Source: an uncultured Aquimarina sp.
Lineage (GTDB): Bacteria; Bacteroidota; Bacteroidia; Flavobacteriales; Flavobacteriaceae
NCBI GenBank assembly: GCA_947498785.1
Contig: CANMLS010000020.1
Span: 1 to 64,000 of the forward strand
DNA length: 64,000 nucleotides
Direction of reading: 5' to 3'
Positions within the stretch are counted from its first letter, which is position 1. Each line of letters starts with the position of its first letter. The position numbers and the translations under genes are program-made. Below, one piece after another: positions 1-9,463 of this stretch. The notes beneath the pieces are model-generated. The model was given only the letters and a program-made list of their open reading frames with translations, searched no databases and was not told the DNA's origin.

Positions 1-85
1 CAACACTTTAATTTACTGAAAATCTATCTTTTTTGCTATAAAAAAACTACATAATATTAATCGAACTCAGGTTATTAGATACATG

Positions 86-120
86 AAAAAGCTTGCCAAT
101 TAATTGGCAAGCTTTTTTTT
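86..120 (+). terminator. Rho-independent terminator
   Basis: A near-perfect palindrome (AAAGCTTGCC / GGCAAGCTTT around a short AATTAATT centre) is followed by eight T. It probably ends a gene lying left of the window. The A run on the other side would also let it work on the minus strand. Confidence 0.8.
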
Positions 121-147
121 GAAGCAGATAAAGATTATATTTGAGAT

Positions 148-495
148 ATGAATTTTTTACTTAAACTTATTTTAAGTGCAGTAGCTGTAATTATTTTAGC
201 TAGAATACTCCCAGGAGTAGGGGTGGATAATTATGTAAGTGCATTAATAGTTGCCCTAGTTTTGGCAATTTTAAACACGGTAGTGAAACCAATATTAGTT
301 GTTTTAACATTACCAGCTACTGTAATTACTTTAGGATTATTTCTTCTTGTCATTAATGCTGCAATTATTCTATTAGCAGATTATTTTATATCCGGTTTCA
401 GTGTTAATGGATGGCTGTGGGCACTGATCTTTAGTGTTTTGCTATCAGTATTTCAATCCATACTACATTCTGTTTTAAAGAAAGATAAAAGCTAA
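148..495 (+). CDS. Phage holin family (YvlD-like) small membrane protein
   Basis: This 115-residue protein is almost entirely hydrophobic, with about four membrane segments separated by short loops (for example VKPILVVLTLPATVITLG in the middle). Length and the KP(I/L)L..LTLP..ITLG pattern match the family labelled phage holin family 4 or YvlD (PF04020), common single genes in chromosomes; the name does not imply a prophage, and no phage genes are nearby. Its real function is unknown. It sits alone between a terminator and the tig promoter. Start ATG is the first in frame and is preceded by an AT-rich leader. Confidence 0.75.
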   Translation: MNFLLKLILSAVAVIILARILPGVGVDNYVSALIVALVLAILNTVVKPILVVLTLPATVITLGLFLLVINAAIILLADYFISGFSVNGWLWALIFSVLLSVFQSILHSVLKKDKS

Positions 496-520
496 CTGTT
501 TTTCAGGGAGTTAAAATTTG

Positions 521-548
521 TTGTGGTGTAAAAAAAGTATTACTTTTG
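521..548 (+). promoter_or_regulatory. Promoter of tig (Bacteroidota type)
   Basis: TTG at 521-523 and TACTTTTG at 541-548 are separated by 17 nt, matching the Bacteroidota consensus TTG-N(17-23)-TAnnTTTG. Transcription would begin near 553-556, so the upstream in-frame TTG at 518 cannot be the tig start. Confidence 0.75.
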
Positions 549-580
549 CAACCCAATTTTTAGTAGTAAACGTAGAGATA

Positions 581-1903
581 ATGAATATTTCAAAAGAGCA
601 ATTAGACGAATTAAATGCTGTAGTAACTGTAGATATAGCTAAAGAAGATTATAGCGATAAAGTAGAGAAAATTCTTAGTGATTATCGCAAAAATGCTAAC
701 ATCCCTGGGTTTAGAAAAGGACATGTTCCTATGGGGCTTGTTAAAAAACAATACGGGAAAGCAGTTTTAGTTGATGAAGTAAATAAATTATTACAGGACG
801 CATTGAATAAATATCTTACTGAAGAAAAACTTGATGTTTTAGGTAATCCTTTGCCAAAAGAACAAGAAAATTTTGATTGGGATACAGATAACTATTCTTT
901 TGAATTCGAACTTGGGCTAGCTCCAAAATTTGAAGTAAAGCTTAACGGTAAAAAAGCAATCACGCATTATAAAATTGTTGCCAATGATGAAATGATCGAT
1001 AATCAGATCAAAACCATCCAAAAACAATATGGTAAGCTTATTTCCAAGGATACTGCAGAAAAAGATGATTTGATAGCAGGTACTTTTGTTAACGAAGAAA
1101 AAGAAATCAATAATACAGCTACAATTTCTTTGGACAAAATTAAAGGAAAGAAAAACTTAGAAAAATTTATAGGAGCAAAGATTGGTGATGTAATAGAGTT
1201 GAAAACTAAAGGGTTGTTTAATGATGATCATGACTTAATTAGTGCTTTAAAAATAAATCATGATGATGCTCATGATTTAAATATAGAAGTGGTTTTTACA
1301 GTTTCAGAAATTAACACTCAAGAACTTGCAGATTTGGATCAGGATTTGTTTGATAAATTATATGGGCCAGATACTATAAAGTCGGTTACTGATCTTAGAG
1401 AAAAAATTAAAGAGGATGCAGAGCGTCAGTTTGAACAACAATCTGAACAACAATTGCTTAATGATGTTACAGAAAACGTATTGGAGAATACTAAATTTGA
1501 TCTTCCGATAGAGTTTTTACAAAAATGGATTCGTGCTACAGGAGAGCAGCCTTTAACAGAAGATGAGGCAAAGGATGAGTATGAAAAAAGTGAAAAAGGA
1601 TTGCGTTATCAATTAATTGAAGGTAAAATAATTAATGATAATAATCTACAGGTAACTTTTGAAGAGCTAAAAGATTTTGCAAAAGAGTTGATAAAAGGAC
1701 AAATGGCTCAGTTTGGACAAAATTCACCAGAGGATAAGGAATTAGAAGATATTGCAGCTAGGATATTATCTAATCAGGATGAGGTTAAAAGAATTTCTGA
1801 GCAAATGATGAGTAAAAAAATGCTTACTTATTTTAAGGAAAACGCTAAATTAAAGGAGAAAGAAGTTAGTTTTGATGAATTCATAAAAGAAGTTTACAAA
1901 TAG
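581..1903 (+). CDS. tig: Trigger factor, ribosome-associated chaperone
   Basis: Trigger factor binds the ribosome exit tunnel and shields nascent chains. The product is 440 residues. The N-terminal ribosome-binding domain carries the signature GFRKGHVP at residues 43-50. A central region (about 150-245) corresponds to the PPIase-like domain, which is divergent, as usual in Bacteroidota, and the long helical C-terminal arm domain is clear. An in-frame TTG 63 nt upstream extends the frame but lies inside the promoter, so I use the ATG at 581, which begins MNISKEQLDE. It is followed by clpP and clpX in the same direction, the classical tig-clpP-clpX protein quality-control cluster, with a terminator-like hairpin between tig and clpP. 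Confidence 0.95.
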   Translation: MNISKEQLDELNAVVTVDIAKEDYSDKVEKILSDYRKNANIPGFRKGHVPMGLVKKQYGKAVLVDEVNKLLQDALNKYLTEEKLDVLGNPLPKEQENFDWDTDNYSFEFELGLAPKFEVKLNGKKAITHYKIVANDEMIDNQIKTIQKQYGKLISKDTAEKDDLIAGTFVNEEKEINNTATISLDKIKGKKNLEKFIGAKIGDVIELKTKGLFNDDHDLISALKINHDDAHDLNIEVVFTVSEINTQELADLDQDLFDKLYGPDTIKSVTDLREKIKEDAERQFEQQSEQQLLNDVTENVLENTKFDLPIEFLQKWIRATGEQPLTEDEAKDEYEKSEKGLRYQLIEGKIINDNNLQVTFEELKDFAKELIKGQMAQFGQNSPEDKELEDIAARILSNQDEVKRISEQMMSKKMLTYFKENAKLKEKEVSFDEFIKEVYK

Positions 1904-1944
1904 TAAATCTTGTAATTTACTAACGAATTTATACTTATATTTAG

Positions 1945-1978
1945 GGCGTTAAACTATCTTTAGATTAACGCCTTTTTT
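1945..1978 (+). terminator. Terminator or attenuator between tig and clpP
   Basis: GGCGTTAA (1945-1952) pairs with TTAACGCC (1965-1972), followed by six T. This would end or reduce tig transcription before clpP. Confidence 0.75.
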
Positions 1979-2005
1979 ATAAATAAAATTTTCAGAAAAA
2001 GAAAT

Positions 2006-2680
2006 ATGGATTACGGTAAAGAATTCGAAAAATACGCTACAAAACATCATGGGATTAATAGTAATTACTATGGTGATATCATTAGTAGTATGTATCCAGC
2101 TGGAATGACTCCCAATATCATTGAAGAGCGTCAAATGAATATAGCTATTTTTGATGTTTTTTCGCGATTAATGATGGATCGTATTATATTTATGGGAACA
2201 GGGATTAATGATCAGGTGGCTAATATTATTCAGGCACAATTATTGTTCTTAGAAAGTGTAGATTCGACAAAAGATATTCAGATATATATTAATTCTCCAG
2301 GAGGAAGTGTTTATGCAGGTTTAGGTATCTATGATACAATGCAGTTCATAAAACCTGATGTTGCTACAATATGTACTGGTATGGCTGCTTCTATGGGTGC
2401 TGTTTTGTTATGTGCAGGGCAAAAAGGAAAACGCTCGGGGTTGCCACATAGCCGTGTGATGATTCATCAACCACTAGGTGGTGCTCAAGGGCAAGCTAGT
2501 GATATAGAAATTACAGCACGAGAGATTTTGATATTAAAAGAAGAATTATATAAAATTATAGCCAAACATTCTGGGCAAACCTATGATAAAGTTTATCAAG
2601 ATAGTGATAGAGATTATTGGATGAAAGCTGATAAAGCATTGGAATACGGAATGATTGATGAAATTTTGACTAGAGAATGA
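2006..2680 (+). CDS. clpP: ATP-dependent Clp protease proteolytic subunit
   Basis: ClpP forms the tetradecameric serine protease chamber that degrades substrates delivered by ClpX. The 224-residue product has the nucleophile motif GMAASMGA (Ser129), the catalytic histidine in MIHQP (His154) and a conserved SDRD segment near residue 200 carrying the catalytic aspartate (Asp203 by alignment with E. coli). The N-terminal extension of about 30 residues before the conserved core (ERQMNIAIFDVFSRL) resembles the propeptide region of the family. It lies 95 nt upstream of clpX, its partner ATPase, in the same direction. Confidence 0.96.
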   Translation: MDYGKEFEKYATKHHGINSNYYGDIISSMYPAGMTPNIIEERQMNIAIFDVFSRLMMDRIIFMGTGINDQVANIIQAQLLFLESVDSTKDIQIYINSPGGSVYAGLGIYDTMQFIKPDVATICTGMAASMGAVLLCAGQKGKRSGLPHSRVMIHQPLGGAQGQASDIEITAREILILKEELYKIIAKHSGQTYDKVYQDSDRDYWMKADKALEYGMIDEILTRE

Positions 2681-2775
2681 TGTGATTTTTTCTGTTTTAT
2701 AAAGGAGAATTTACCCTCTATGCTTGTTGCGTAATAAGACAGAAGAAATTGTTATGAAATTGAAACTAAATAACT

Positions 2776-4008
2776 ATGGCCAAGGAAGACTTAGAATGCT
2801 CTTTTTGTGGGAGAAAAAAACCTGAAACTAATTTACTTATTGCTGGGCTGGATGCTCATATATGTGATCGTTGTATTGTACAAGCACATGGTATTGTTGT
2901 AGAAGAAGCTAAAGATGAAGAAACAGGAGAACTTAGTAATGAGCTTATGTTGCGTAAGCCAATGGCTATTAAAAAGTTCTTAGATCAGTACGTGATAGGG
3001 CAGGAGTTTACCAAAAAAGTGATGTCTGTAGCAGTATATAATCATTACAAACGTCTATTACAGCCGCAAACAGAAGATGAAATAGAGATTCAGAAGAGTA
3101 ATATTATCATGGTTGGTCAAACAGGTACAGGTAAAACATTAATTGCAAAAACGATTGCCAAAATGCTTAATGTGCCTCTGGCGATTGTTGATGCAACTGT
3201 ACTTACCGAGGCAGGTTATGTTGGTGAAGATGTAGAAAGTATTCTTACTAGATTGTTACAAGCAGCTGATTATAATCTTGAGAAAGCGCAAAGGGGTATT
3301 GTGTTTATTGATGAAATAGATAAAATAGCACGTAAAAGCGATAACCCCAGTATTACCAGAGATGTTTCTGGTGAAGGAGTTCAGCAGGCACTTTTAAAGC
3401 TTTTGGAGGGTACGGTTGTTAATGTTCCACCAAAGGGAGGAAGAAAACATCCTGATCAAAAATTTATTGAAGTAAATACAGAGAATATCCTTTTTATTGC
3501 AGGAGGAGCATTTGATGGAATCGAAAAGAATATTCAGAAACGATTAAATATGCAAGCGGTTGGGTATAGTGCTTCTAAAAGTGAAGATACTATCGAAAAA
3601 GATAATTTATTGCAATATATTATTCCGCTGGACTTAAAAGATTTTGGGTTAATTCCAGAGATTATAGGGAGACTTCCTGTTCTTACTTATATGAATCCAT
3701 TAGATGCAGATACGCTTAGATCAATTCTTACAGCTCCAAAAAACGCCATTATAAAACAATACAAGAAGTTGTTTGAAATGGATGGTATTGCTTTTTCAGT
3801 TACCGATGGAGCATTAGAGTATATTGTAGAAAAAGCAATGGAATATAAACTTGGAGCAAGAGGTTTAAGATCACTTTGCGAGGCAATTTTGACAGATGCT
3901 ATGTATGAAATGCCAGAGAGTAAAGAGACTGAGTTTAGGGTAACAAAAGATTATGCAGAAAAGAAATTAAATAAATCTACGATTAAGAAACTTAAAGCAG
4001 TTTCTTAA
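2776..4008 (+). CDS. clpX: ATP-dependent Clp protease ATP-binding subunit ClpX
   Basis: ClpX is the AAA+ unfoldase that feeds ClpP. The product is 410 residues, the normal length. The N-terminal zinc-binding domain has Cys8, Cys11, Cys30 and Cys33. Walker A GQTGTGKT is at 114-121, Walker B VFIDE at 176-180, the pore loop GYVG at 147-150, and the [18 protein letters not shown] and RKH pore elements follow. The gene ends 52 nt before a strong bidirectional terminator, closing the tig-clpP-clpX group. Confidence 0.97.
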   Translation: MAKEDLECSFCGRKKPETNLLIAGLDAHICDRCIVQAHGIVVEEAKDEETGELSNELMLRKPMAIKKFLDQYVIGQEFTKKVMSVAVYNHYKRLLQPQTEDEIEIQKSNIIMVGQTGTGKTLIAKTIAKMLNVPLAIVDATVLTEAGYVGEDVESILTRLLQAADYNLEKAQRGIVFIDEIDKIARKSDNPSITRDVSGEGVQQALLKLLEGTVVNVPPKGGRKHPDQKFIEVNTENILFIAGGAFDGIEKNIQKRLNMQAVGYSASKSEDTIEKDNLLQYIIPLDLKDFGLIPEIIGRLPVLTYMNPLDADTLRSILTAPKNAIIKQYKKLFEMDGIAFSVTDGALEYIVEKAMEYKLGARGLRSLCEAILTDAMYEMPESKETEFRVTKDYAEKKLNKSTIKKLKAVS

Positions 4009-4060
4009 GTGATGCATAGTTTTCAATAAATCAAATAAACAAATATCATAAATTATAATA

Positions 4061-4099
4061 AAAAACACCGTTATACAATTGTATAACGGTGTTTTTTTT
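4061..4099. terminator. Bidirectional terminator after clpX
   Basis: AAAAACACCGTTATAC pairs with GTATAACGGTGTTTTT, with A and T runs on either side. It lies between the convergent clpX (+) and the secreted protein gene at 4139-4459 (-) and can serve both. Confidence 0.88.
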
Positions 4100-4138
4100 G
4101 GTTGATTAGTTGTTGTTGACTACTGTGTTTACTATTTC

Positions 4139-4459
4139 TTATTCAGAGTATGATATACGTTTTTTGCTATTGGCAATAATATCTTCTGTGTTTTTTAATG
4201 CTATAGTGTTATTTTTTTTGAGGTCAATTTTAAATTTGTTTTGACGAATCAAAGCCTCATAAAATGCTGTTTTGGATAATTCTGCATAACAAACATCTTC
4301 TTCAAATGAAATATTACTACCAGATTTTAAATTTTCCTGAGATAAAGAAATGTCAATATTCGTATCTATTTTATCTCTGGTGTCTTTAATTTTGATTTCT
4401 TGTGCTGTAACTCCTGTAATCAGAAATAAAAATAAAAAGCAAGATATCGTAGTTTTCAT
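4139..4459 (-). CDS. Small secreted protein of unknown function
   Basis: The 106-residue product starts with a clear signal peptide (MKTTISCFLFLFLITGVTAQ, cleavage after AQ). The mature part of about 86 residues is charged, with one cysteine and no domain I recognise. It stands alone between clpX and the GH3-like gene. About 230 nt of AT-rich sequence without visible genes separates it from the GH3-like gene. Real coding is supported by the signal peptide and the terminator at its 3' side; function is unknown. Confidence 0.6.
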   Translation of the reverse strand: MKTTISCFLFLFLITGVTAQEIKIKDTRDKIDTNIDISLSQENLKSGSNISFEEDVCYAELSKTAFYEALIRQNKFKIDLKKNNTIALKNTEDIIANSKKRISYSE

Positions 4460-4692
4460 AATATGGGGTCTTGAAAAAATTATAACTATCTGGTAACAAA
4501 TTTAATATGAAAATAATACGATAAAAAATGATTTTATATCTTTTAGATCAAACGTGTTTTTTGAACGATGAAATACTACTAATTTTGTTAAAAACAACAA
4601 TTCTTACATAGTTTTTTTATGGTTAAACCGTAAAAAAACACCTTTCTGTTTATGATTTCTTTTAAAAAAAGAATCAAATTGGCAAGAGCTTT

Positions 4693-6234
4693 TTATGTGA
4701 TGGTTGAGTCTATAGAGCCGATATGATTAAGTTCTATTAACTCTTCAATATAGGTTCGTTTATTAGATAATCTAGGAATCTTGTGTTGCCCTCCTAGTTT
4801 GTCGTTTTTTTTAAGCCAATCATAAAATAAGTGTTGTCTTGCTTTTCTTATTTGAAGTATGTTTAAAGTAGTGTTATTATATCTTTTGGCTTCATAATCA
4901 CTGTTTACTTGTTGTAAATTTTGATCCAGTATATGTGTAAATTCTTTAAGACATTTTGGTTGTTTTTTAAACTCTATGATCCATTCATGTGCTCCTTTTT
5001 CTTTGCCTTTCATAAAAATAGGAGCTACGGTATAATCTACAATTTCACTGTTTGTACTCTTAGTTGTTTTTCTAAGAGCTTCTTCGGCATTTTCTATGAT
5101 AAGCTCTTCTCCAAAAACATTAATGTGGTGTTTGGTACGCCCTGATACCTTAATTCTGTATGGAGTTATAGATGTAAATCGAACCGTATCACCAATTTTA
5201 TAACGCCATAATCCTGCATTTGTAGTTATTATGACTGCATAATTTTTTTCAACCTCTACTTCGCTTAGCGGAATTACTTTTTCACTTTTGGTTCCGTATG
5301 AATCCATAGGGATAAACTCATAAAATATCCCATAATCCAACATTAGTAGAAGTTCTGAAGAGTCATTGTGATCTTGAATCGCGAAAAAACCTTCGGATGC
5401 ATTGTATATTTCATAATACTTAAAAGAACTTTTTGATAGAATTTTGTCATATTGATCCTTGTAAGGAGCAAAATTTACACCTCCATGAAAATATACTTCT
5501 AGATTATTCCAAACCTCAAAAAGACTTTCATTTCCAGTGGTTTCTAATACTTGGTTAAGCAGGACAAGCATCCATGAAGGCACGCCAGCAAGACTTGTGA
5601 CATTTTCCTGAATAGTTTCGTTTACAATTGCTTGCATTTTATACTCCCAATCGCTCATTAGAGAGACTTCATTACTGGGAGTGGAACTAAATTCTGCCCA
5701 AAAAGGCATGTTGTCGATGATGATTGCAGAAAGATCTCCAAAAGAGGTTCCGTTTTCTTTATACAATTCTTTACTACCGCCTAACCTTAGACTTTTACCT
5801 GTAAACAGTTTAGAATCTTCATTGTTGTTAAGATACATACATAAAAGATCTTTACCTGCTGCAAAGTGGCAGTCTTCTAATGATTCTTCGCTAACTGGAA
5901 TAAATTTACTTTTGGCACTTGTGGTACCACTGGATTTTGCAAACCATTTGATAGGAGTAGGCCAAAAAATATTATGTTCTCCCAGACGGCTTCTTTCTAT
6001 CATAGGTTCATAATCTTCATAAGATCGTATTGGTACACGTTCCTTAAAAGTTTCATAATCCGTTATAGAGGCAAAATCATAGGTTTTTCCAATTTCCGTA
6101 CCCTTTGCCATATCTACAAGTACATGTAACAGTTCTAATTGTACTTCATTAGGGTATTTGAGAAAAAGTTCCATTTGATGAAAACGTTTTTTCAAAAACC
6201 AGCTGGCAATAGAGTTAACTAATGGGATTGGCAT
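4693..6234 (-). CDS. GH3 family acyl-adenylating enzyme
   Basis: The 513-residue product belongs to the GH3 auxin-responsive promoter family, part of the ANL adenylating superfamily. In plants these enzymes join amino acids to jasmonate or auxin through an acyl-AMP; bacterial members are widespread in Flavobacteria but have no established substrate. Visible motifs are the phosphate-binding loop KSSGTTSAKSKFIP (100-113), YNASEG near residue 278 (adenine/acyl pocket motif) and GLWRYKIGDTVRFT. The ATG start follows directly on a normal leader. It is divergent from the DUF2797 gene; a short palindrome TAGTTG-TTGT-CAACTA (6280-6295) lies in the shared intergenic region. Confidence 0.85.
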   Translation of the reverse strand: MPIPLVNSIASWFLKKRFHQMELFLKYPNEVQLELLHVLVDMAKGTEIGKTYDFASITDYETFKERVPIRSYEDYEPMIERSRLGEHNIFWPTPIKWFAKSSGTTSAKSKFIPVSEESLEDCHFAAGKDLLCMYLNNNEDSKLFTGKSLRLGGSKELYKENGTSFGDLSAIIIDNMPFWAEFSSTPSNEVSLMSDWEYKMQAIVNETIQENVTSLAGVPSWMLVLLNQVLETTGNESLFEVWNNLEVYFHGGVNFAPYKDQYDKILSKSSFKYYEIYNASEGFFAIQDHNDSSELLLMLDYGIFYEFIPMDSYGTKSEKVIPLSEVEVEKNYAVIITTNAGLWRYKIGDTVRFTSITPYRIKVSGRTKHHINVFGEELIIENAEEALRKTTKSTNSEIVDYTVAPIFMKGKEKGAHEWIIEFKKQPKCLKEFTHILDQNLQQVNSDYEAKRYNNTTLNILQIRKARQHLFYDWLKKNDKLGGQHKIPRLSNKRTYIEELIELNHIGSIDSTIT

Positions 6235-6349
6235 TTTTTGATGTATATTTGAACAGGCGTATTCTGTATGTCCTATCTTTAGTTGTTGTCAACTAAAATA
6301 ATAAAAATAATTACATTCTTCTTATAAGCTTATCATATAACAAAATTTT

Positions 6350-7144
6350 ATGCAATATCAGGGAGTACTTACAAAGATGCAGACAGAAATAGGGAATCCT
6401 ATTCAATACTATTTGGTTTTTGAATCTGATTTTATACATGTCAATCAATTATTAAATAAGAAAATACAGATAGCGTTTGTAGGTTACAAGTGTCTTGCTT
6501 GTGGTGAGAATAAAAAAATATTTAGGCAAGGATATTGTTATGATGATTTTTATAATCAACCTCATGTAGGTGATTGGGTTATGCGACCAGAATTAAGTAC
6601 AGCCCATTTAGGCATAGAGGATAGAGATTTAGAGTTTGAGAAAAAAGCTCAACTTCAACCTCATATAGTGTATTTAGCAAATTCTAGTAATGTTAAGGTG
6701 GGAGTAACTCGAAAATCACAAGTGCCCACGCGATGGATAGATCAAGGTGCGCATGAAGCAATAGAAATTGTAGAAGTGCCTAATCGATATTTGGCAGGTA
6801 TTACAGAAGTAGCATTAAAAGAACAAGTAGCCGATAAAACAAATTGGCGAACAATGCTTAAGAATGAAGTGGTGGAAGAAGATTTAATAGCATTTAAAAA
6901 TAAAATTAAAGATTTTGTACCAGTTGAGGTTAGGGAATATTTTATTGATAATGGAAAAGAGACACAACTTCATTTTCCTGTAATTAGATATCCTGATAAA
7001 CTGAAAAGCTTAAATTTGGAGAAAACATCTGAGTTTTCGGGAATCCTTAAGGGGATAAAAGGTCAATATCTCATTTTTGAAGATAATACAGTCTTTAATG
7101 TAAGAAATAATGAAGGGTATGTGGTGAATTTGACGATATTCTAA
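6350..7144 (+). CDS. DUF2797 family protein
   Basis: The 264-residue product matches the DUF2797 family, which is common in Bacteroidota and Actinobacteria and uncharacterised. It has a CxxC pair (YKCLACGE) with a further cysteine downstream (GYCYDDF), suggesting a small zinc site, and a segment VYLANSSNVKVGVTRK followed by RWIDQGA that recalls the core of GIY-YIG folds (inference from appearance only). No signal peptide. Its stop codon overlaps that of the convergent decarboxylase gene: positions 7141-7144 (ctaa) hold TAA for this gene and TAG for the other. Confidence 0.8.
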   Translation: MQYQGVLTKMQTEIGNPIQYYLVFESDFIHVNQLLNKKIQIAFVGYKCLACGENKKIFRQGYCYDDFYNQPHVGDWVMRPELSTAHLGIEDRDLEFEKKAQLQPHIVYLANSSNVKVGVTRKSQVPTRWIDQGAHEAIEIVEVPNRYLAGITEVALKEQVADKTNWRTMLKNEVVEEDLIAFKNKIKDFVPVEVREYFIDNGKETQLHFPVIRYPDKLKSLNLEKTSEFSGILKGIKGQYLIFEDNTVFNVRNNEGYVVNLTIF

Positions 7145-8598
7145 CAAGATTGTTGTACTACTGTTAACTCTTCTTTTCCGTAAACTTCACATTTTTCTAT
7201 GGTTTCTTGTATATCCTTTATGGTGGTTCTGGGATTTATTAAACACATTCTTAATGTAATTTGACCATTCAATATTGTAGTAACTAATAAAGCTTCTCTT
7301 GAAGTAACTATTTTATTTGAAATATTCTGATTAATTTGATCTAGCTCTTTTTCTGATAAATATATCTCTTTTGGATTGTATCTAAAATTAATTATTGCTA
7401 ATGTAGCAGGAGATGTAATCTCCCAATCACAGCGATTCCTTAATAGGTTTTCAGTCTTTTTTGCAAGATCTATATTGTATTGTATTGCCTTTTTAAAAGA
7501 ATTTAAGCCAAATGTTTTTATGGACATATAAAATTTTAAGGCTCGAAAACGACGGGTTAATTGAATACCATGGTCATAAAAATTAATTTCGGATTCATTC
7601 CCTTCTATATCTCTAAGGTATTCTGGTTTTTCACTAAATGTCCTATTTAACCATTTATGATCTTTAACCAATAAACATCCTATTTCATAGGGTTGAAAAA
7701 ACCATTTATGAGGATCAACAGTTAAAGAATCTGCTCTTTCAATTCCTTTTAAAAGAGTATTTCCTTTATTTGATAATATTGCAGCTCCTCCATAAGCAGC
7801 ATCGACATGTAGCCATAAATGCTCTCTTTTACATATAGTAGCAATGTTGTCTAATGGATCTACTGATCCTGTGTTTGTTGTTCCAGCAGAAGCGATAACA
7901 CAGAAAGGCTGTAATCCTTCAGAACGATCTATGGAGATGGCATTTTTTAATTTGCTCAAAGACATTTTAAAATTTATGTCTGTTAAAATGATACGTATTT
8001 GCTCTTTTTTGAACCCCAATATTTTGATTGCTTTTATATTAGAAGAATGGGCTTGATCAGAAAGATAGATTACAGCTTTCGAAAAATCATTTCCACATCG
8101 TATTCTCCTTGCAGTTGCTAAGGCAGTAAGATTGGCTATCGAACCTCCGCTGGTAAATATACCTCCTCCTTTTTTGACAGGAAAGCCAAAGATATCTAGT
8201 AACCAATTCATTGTTATTATTTCTAATTCTGCAGCTGCAGGAGAAGCAGCCCAACCTCCAGAAAATATATTAAAACCAGTAGCAATGGTATCAGCCATTG
8301 CACTTATATAATTGCTTGGTCCAGGAACAAACGAATATGATTTGGGATGCGATACTATATTACAATAGGGGATAACTCGATCCATTACATAATCTAAAAC
8401 TTCGTTTGCTGGTGTTGGTTGATCAGGAATCTGTTCTGCTAATAAAGCGTCCATCTCCATTCGGGATGCTATCGTGACTGGTTTTTTAGAATCTTGATTT
8501 TCAAAGTGTTCCACAATATGATCTATAATTTTATATCCATATTGTTGCATTTCTTTTTTTGATAGTTTAAGTGTAGAATTTAGGTTATTGTTGGTCAT
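7141..8598 (-). CDS. Group II pyridoxal-dependent amino acid decarboxylase
   Basis: This 485-residue enzyme belongs to the group II PLP decarboxylases (aromatic amino acid, glutamate and diaminobutyrate decarboxylases). The PLP lysine is in DPHKW (Lys298), the aspartate that contacts the pyridine nitrogen is in HVDAAYGG (Asp266), and His184 in DQAHSS stacks on the cofactor. The N-terminal segment HPKSYSFVPGPSNYISAMAD is closest to the aromatic amino acid decarboxylase subgroup, so a tyrosine, tryptophan or DOPA-like substrate is plausible, but substrate cannot be read from sequence. A LysE-type exporter gene follows on the same strand 104 nt away. Confidence 0.85.
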   Translation of the reverse strand: MTNNNLNSTLKLSKKEMQQYGYKIIDHIVEHFENQDSKKPVTIASRMEMDALLAEQIPDQPTPANEVLDYVMDRVIPYCNIVSHPKSYSFVPGPSNYISAMADTIATGFNIFSGGWAASPAAAELEIITMNWLLDIFGFPVKKGGGIFTSGGSIANLTALATARRIRCGNDFSKAVIYLSDQAHSSNIKAIKILGFKKEQIRIILTDINFKMSLSKLKNAISIDRSEGLQPFCVIASAGTTNTGSVDPLDNIATICKREHLWLHVDAAYGGAAILSNKGNTLLKGIERADSLTVDPHKWFFQPYEIGCLLVKDHKWLNRTFSEKPEYLRDIEGNESEINFYDHGIQLTRRFRALKFYMSIKTFGLNSFKKAIQYNIDLAKKTENLLRNRCDWEITSPATLAIINFRYNPKEIYLSEKELDQINQNISNKIVTSREALLVTTILNGQITLRMCLINPRTTIKDIQETIEKCEVYGKEELTVVQQSC

Positions 8599-8702
8599 TG
8601 CCCCTGTTGTTTTATAATACAGAATAACAAAAATAAGATACCTAAGCAGAATTTACTTGTAGAATCGTTAAAAAAATCATATTTTATTGTTAAAGAAAAA
8701 CC

Positions 8703-9335
8703 TTATCCGATCAAGAAATTAATACTCTGGAAAATTGAAATAGTTACTAGTGCTATACCTATGATTTTGGATAATCTATTTCTGGAATCTTCAGATTTTT
8801 TGGACATTTTGTTACCCCATCTTCCATAAAAATATAGTGTTCCTATTTTACCTAAATATATACCAAAAAAGAAAAGAAGAAGTGATGTTAATGGGTTTTG
8901 CGCAGTGAGTTCAAAAATATATTTATTGACTAATGAAATTGCTAATATCCAATAGATAATAACAGGAGGGTTTAATATTGATAGAGAAAACCCTGTAAGA
9001 AATTTGGAACTGGGGATTTTTGTTTTTCGGGTGTTATTTTTTGTATTTGCTTTAGTCTTGAAGATTAAAAAATACAATCCAAGACTAAAAAAAACAAAAA
9101 TAAATATAATTTGAATCCATTGATTAGCCAGAAAAAAATCTGATAACTCCATACTACAATGTAAAGCAAAAAAAGCAAGTACTACTTCGCCAATTCCTGC
9201 TGCGAATGCAATATATAATGCTTTTCTAATGTTTTGTTTTATAGAGGTATTGATGACAGCTATATTAACTGCTCCAAGAGGCAAAGCACCTATTGCAGCA
9301 ATAAAAATTCCAAATAGAAGATATAATAGTGTCAT
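8703..9335 (-). CDS. LysE/RhtB family exporter
   Basis: The 210-residue integral membrane protein has about six hydrophobic segments and the N-terminal pattern GALPLGAVNIAVI typical of the LysE/RhtB family of amino acid exporters. The gene reads in the same direction as the decarboxylase (7141-8598) but lies upstream of it, with a 104-nt gap; export of the decarboxylase substrate or product is possible but speculative. Start ATG gives a normal N-terminus. Confidence 0.8.
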   Translation of the reverse strand: MTLLYLLFGIFIAAIGALPLGAVNIAVINTSIKQNIRKALYIAFAAGIGEVVLAFFALHCSMELSDFFLANQWIQIIFIFVFFSLGLYFLIFKTKANTKNNTRKTKIPSSKFLTGFSLSILNPPVIIYWILAISLVNKYIFELTAQNPLTSLLLFFFGIYLGKIGTLYFYGRWGNKMSKKSEDSRNRLSKIIGIALVTISIFQSINFLIG

Positions 9336-9380
9336 AGGCGGTTAGTAGTGATAAATATAATAATCTTACATATTTGTTTT

Positions 9381-9416
9381 ATAAAAAAACAGAAGCGACA
9401 ATTGTCGCTTCTGTTC
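9381..9416 (-). terminator. Terminator after the 9464-9904 gene
   Basis: AACAGAAGCGACAA pairs with TTGTCGCTTCTGTT (9389-9416). On the minus strand it is followed by a T-rich tail (9381-9388), so it ends transcription coming from 9464-9904. Confidence 0.85.
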
Positions 9417-9463
9417 TACCTATAGTAAATCTGATAATTTGAAATATATTACTAAATTTATTT

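Noticed and set aside
148-495. Prophage signal because of the phage holin name
   Set aside because: YvlD-like proteins are ordinary chromosomal genes and there are no other phage genes nearby.
518-580. Upstream TTG start for trigger factor
   Set aside because: The codons lie inside the TTG-N17-TACTTTTG promoter, so they are not transcribed as a start.
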